NCBI RefSeq assembly: GCF_003076475.1
Contig: NZ_CP020919.1
Span: forward strand, 3,782,001-3,846,000
Origin: Flavobacterium kingsejongi
Lineage (GTDB): Bacteria > Bacteroidota > Bacteroidia > Flavobacteriales > Flavobacteriaceae
Direction of reading: 5' to 3'
DNA length: 64,000 nucleotides
The notes beneath the pieces are model-generated. The model was not told the origin of the DNA, did no database searches, and saw only the letters and a list, made by a program, of their open reading frames with translations. Below are positions 61,059-64,000 of the stretch, one piece after another (position 1 is the stretch's first letter; each line of letters opens with the position of its first letter). The position numbers were made by a program, and so were the translations under genes.

Positions 61059-64000
61059 ATGAGTTTTATAAACAGCCTACTCAAAGCTTTTGTTGGAGAT
61101 AAATCCGAGAAAGACGTTAAAGCATCCCAGCCTGTCATTAAAAAAATAAAGGAACTGGAAGCTGCTCTTGCCGCATTGTCCCACGATGAACTAAGAGCCA
61201 AAACCATTTACTTCAAAGAAGTAATCCAAAAAGCACGTTCTGAAAAAGATGCGCTTATTTTTTCTAAAAAACAGGAAGTAGAAACTACTGAAGACATTGA
61301 TAAAAGAGAAGATATCTATCTTGCTATCGATGCTTTGGAAAAAGAAGCTTATGAAATTTCTGAAAAAACGTTGTTGGAGATTCTTCCGGAAGCTTTTGCT
61401 GTCGTAAAAGAAACTGCCAAACGATTCAAAGAAAACGACTTCATAACAGTAACAGCAACAGAGAAAGACAGAGAACTTGCTGCGGATAAAAGTTATATCA
61501 CCCTGGATGGCGAAACTTCCACCTGGGCGAACAAATGGAATGCTGCCGGTAAGGAAATTACCTGGGATATGATTCATTATGATGTACAGCTGATTGGTGG
61601 TATGGTACTGCACCAGGGTAAAATTGCAGAGATGCAAACCGGGGAAGGAAAAACACTCGTAGCAACATTACCATTATACCTGAATGCCTTAACGGGAAAC
61701 GGTGTACACTTAGTAACGGTGAATGATTACCTTGCCAAGCGTGATAGCTCCTGGAAAGCGCCTCTTTTTGAATTCCACGGATTAACGGTAGACTGTATTG
61801 ACAATCACCAGCCTAACTCACCGGGAAGACGTAAAGCTTATAATGCAGATATCACTTACGGGACAAATAATGAATTTGGTTTTGATTACCTGAGAGATAA
61901 TATGGCACATACGCCAGAAGAATTGGTACAGCGCAAACATAATTTTGCCATCGTCGATGAGGTCGATTCTGTATTGGTAGATGATGCCAGAACACCATTG
62001 ATCATTTCAGGCCCGGTACCGCAAGGAGACCGTCATGAATTCAACGAACTGAAACCAAAAGTAGAAAACCTGGTAACATTACAACGCCAGATTGCCAATG
62101 CGTTTTTGATTGAAGCTAAAAAACTAATCAAAGACGGGAATACTAAAGAAGGTGGTTTCAACCTTTTGAGATCTTACCGTGCCCTGCCAAGAAATAAAGC
62201 CCTGATTAAATTTTTGAGTGAAGAAGGTGTACGCCAGATTCTTCAAAAAACAGAAAACCAATACATGCAGGATAACAATCGTGACATGCACAAAGTGGAT
62301 GAAGCATTGTATTTTGTAATCGAAGAAAAAAACAACCAGGTAGAGCTTACTGACAACGGTGTTGAATTCCTTTCTAAAGATACCGATGACAGCTTCTTCG
62401 TTTTACCGGATATTGGAACTGAAATTGCTGCTATCGAAAAACTAAATCTTTCAAAAGAGGAAGAAGCAGAGCAAAAAGACCAGTTATTCCAGGATTTCGG
62501 AATCAAAAGTGAGCGTATCCACACCCTTACGCAGTTGCTAAAAGCATACTCTCTATTTGAAAAAGATGTAGAATACGTAATCATGGACAACAAGATCATG
62601 ATTGTTGATGAGCAAACCGGACGTATTATGGACGGACGTCGTTATTCCGACGGCTTACACCAGGCCATTGAAGCGAAAGAAAATGTAAAAATTGAAGCCG
62701 CTACTCAAACATTTGCTACAGTAACACTACAGAATTACTTCAGAATGTACAGCAAACTTGGTGGTATGACCGGTACAGCTGTTACAGAAGCGGGTGAGCT
62801 TTGGGAAATATACAAATTGGATGTTGTTGAAATTCCAACCAACAGGCCGATGTCCCGTAAAGACAAAGAAGATTTAATTTATAAAACTACCCGGGAGAAA
62901 TTCAATGCGGTAATTGAAGATGTAACACAATTAGCTGCTGCAGGAAGACCGGTACTTATCGGAACTACTTCTGTAGAGATTTCGGAATTATTGAGCCGAA
63001 TGCTTAAAATGAGAGGCGTTGCCCATAACGTTTTGAATGCTAAAATGCACAAGCAGGAAGCACAGATCGTAGAAGAAGCTGGTAAACCCGGAGTAGTGAC
63101 TATCGCAACGAATATGGCGGGTCGTGGAACGGATATCAAATTAACGAAAGAAGTGAAAGAAGCAGGCGGTTTGGCTATTATCGGTACAGAACGTCATGAT
63201 TCCCGCCGTGTTGACCGTCAGTTAAGAGGTCGTGCAGGACGTCAGGGAGATCCGGGAAGTTCCCAGTTCTATGTGTCGCTGGAAGATAACCTGATGCGTT
63301 TATTCGGTTCTGAAAGAGTAGCCAAAGTTATGGACCGTATGGGACTAAAAGAAGGCGAAGTGATTCAGCATTCTATGATGACAAAATCAATCGAACGTGC
63401 GCAGAAAAAAGTAGAAGAAAACAACTTTGGTGTCCGTAAGCGTTTGCTGGAATATGATGATGTTATGAATGCACAACGTGAAGTGGTATACAAACGTCGT
63501 CGTCATGCTCTATTCGGAGAACGTCTGAAAGTGGATATTGCCAATATGATGTATGACACTTGCGAATTGATCGTAGAGAACAATAAAGCCGCTTCTGATT
63601 TTAAAAACTTCGAGTTTGAAATCATTCGCTACTTCTCTATCAGTTCTCCTGTTGATGAAGCTGAATTTGGCCGTCTTTCCGAAATGGAAATCACCGGTAA
63701 AGTATACAAAGCAGCATTACAGCATTATACTGAAAAAACAGAACGCAACGCAACAGATGCTTTCCCAATCATCAAAAATGTATATGAAAACAATAACGGT
63801 CAGTTCGAACGTATTGTAGTACCTTTTACCGACGGGATCAAAACCCTGAATGTGGTAACAGATCTTGAAAAAGCCTATACTTCCAATGGAAAACAATTAG
63901 TGTCTGATTTCGAGAAAAACATTACACTGGCAATTATTGATGAAGCCTGGAAAAAACACTTACGTAAAATGGACGAACTGAAACAATCCGTTCAGCTGGC
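61059..64000 (+). CDS. secA: Preprotein translocase ATPase SecA (5' part)
   Basis: The ATG at 61059 opens a frame that runs off the window (about 980 codons; Bacteroidota SecA is about 1100). It begins [19 protein letters not shown]. Walker A is seen in [16 protein letters not shown] (about 190), followed by the DEAD-like [16 protein letters not shown] (about 298), a Bacteroidota insertion (about 340-480), [10 protein letters not shown], and [23 protein letters not shown]. The HSD sequence [19 protein letters not shown] reaches the end. It drives secretion through SecYEG. The 60894-61058 leader shows no gene. Confidence 0.96.
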   Translation, partial: MSFINSLLKAFVGDKSEKDVKASQPVIKKIKELEAALAALSHDELRAKTIYFKEVIQKARSEKDALIFSKKQEVETTEDIDKREDIYLAIDALEKEAYEISEKTLLEILPEAFAVVKETAKRFKENDFITVTATEKDRELAADKSYITLDGETSTWANKWNAAGKEITWDMIHYDVQLIGGMVLHQGKIAEMQTGEGKTLVATLPLYLNALTGNGVHLVTVNDYLAKRDSSWKAPLFEFHGLTVDCIDNHQPNSPGRRKAYNADITYGTNNEFGFDYLRDNMAHTPEELVQRKHNFAIVDEVDSVLVDDARTPLIISGPVPQGDRHEFNELKPKVENLVTLQRQIANAFLIEAKKLIKDGNTKEGGFNLLRSYRALPRNKALIKFLSEEGVRQILQKTENQYMQDNNRDMHKVDEALYFVIEEKNNQVELTDNGVEFLSKDTDDSFFVLPDIGTEIAAIEKLNLSKEEEAEQKDQLFQDFGIKSERIHTLTQLLKAYSLFEKDVEYVIMDNKIMIVDEQTGRIMDGRRYSDGLHQAIEAKENVKIEAATQTFATVTLQNYFRMYSKLGGMTGTAVTEAGELWEIYKLDVVEIPTNRPMSRKDKEDLIYKTTREKFNAVIEDVTQLAAAGRPVLIGTTSVEISELLSRMLKMRGVAHNVLNAKMHKQEAQIVEEAGKPGVVTIATNMAGRGTDIKLTKEVKEAGGLAIIGTERHDSRRVDRQLRGRAGRQGDPGSSQFYVSLEDNLMRLFGSERVAKVMDRMGLKEGEVIQHSMMTKSIERAQKKVEENNFGVRKRLLEYDDVMNAQREVVYKRRRHALFGERLKVDIANMMYDTCELIVENNKAASDFKNFEFEIIRYFSISSPVDEAEFGRLSEMEITGKVYKAALQHYTEKTERNATDAFPIIKNVYENNNGQFERIVVPFTDGIKTLNVVTDLEKAYTSNGKQLVSDFEKNITLAIIDEAWKKHLRKMDELKQSVQL

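Noticed and set aside
61191..61637. 148-residue minus-strand ORF within secA
   Set aside because: Antisense to conserved SecA sequence; Phe-rich shadow frame.

Overview
The window comes from a flavobacterium, most likely Flavobacterium or a close relative. The evidence is AT-rich spacers, promoters of the Bacteroidota form TTG-N19-20-TAnnTTTG, a SusC/SusD polysaccharide locus, the Bacteroidota-specific DUF4295 ribosomal protein beside rpmB/rpmG, the bacillithiol enzyme BshC, and weak ribosome binding sites. Both ends cut genes: rimO on the left, secA on the right.

Layout. 1-2.2 kb: 3' part of rimO, then an intact IS3-family element (760-2153, 3-bp target duplication) sitting between rimO and its terminator. 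2.2-18.1 kb: a beta-mannan utilisation locus as two divergent gene sets around an AraC regulator. One set is susC (two in-frame stops), susD, a surface glycan-binding lipoprotein, GH27 and GH5. The other is GH26, a GPH symporter, a GH130 phosphorylase, a cellobiose 2-epimerase and a GH5 mannanase. Polymer is cut outside the cell and imported, disaccharide is epimerised to mannosylglucose and then phosphorolysed. 18.2-20.4 kb: an orphan cobalamin riboswitch, a FabH-like synthase and a thioesterase. 20.4-22.3 kb: a 42-bp tandem-repeat gene broken by a stop codon and by an IS256-family element with an 8-bp duplication. 22.3-27.2 kb: MFS exporter, serine hydrolase, HxlR regulator, two envelope proteins. 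27.3-32.1 kb: GH3 glucosidase and two esterases. 32.2-43.3 kb: housekeeping genes (B12-type radical SAM, bshC, ndk, ftsY, DUF4295, rpmG, rpmB, cinA, exonuclease).

43.4-48.3 kb is the most interesting part: an RNA-repair locus. Transcribed leftward are a Ro60/TROVE protein, a non-coding stretch of about 500 bp, and the RNA ligase RtcB. A WYL regulator is divergent. The non-coding stretch resolves into four tandem Y RNAs with the same stem architecture. The first carries a tRNA mimic in circularly permuted order (T arm, closed acceptor hairpin, D arm). The second and third keep only a T arm, and the fourth has no tRNA mimic. Two 21-bp inverted repeats lie over the -33 regions of the two divergent promoters and are the likely WYL operators. 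A structured RNA resembling a common flavobacterial intergenic motif lies in the WYL leader.

48.3-64 kb: 2-oxoacid dehydrogenase E2, a glycosyltransferase, an ABC-F protein, an NAD-salvage set (NrtR-type Nudix regulator, PRPP synthetase, nicotinamide phosphoribosyltransferase) with an operator-like palindrome over the promoter, a methyltransferase, small proteins, a LolD-type ABC ATPase, a cobalamin adenosyltransferase and the start of secA.
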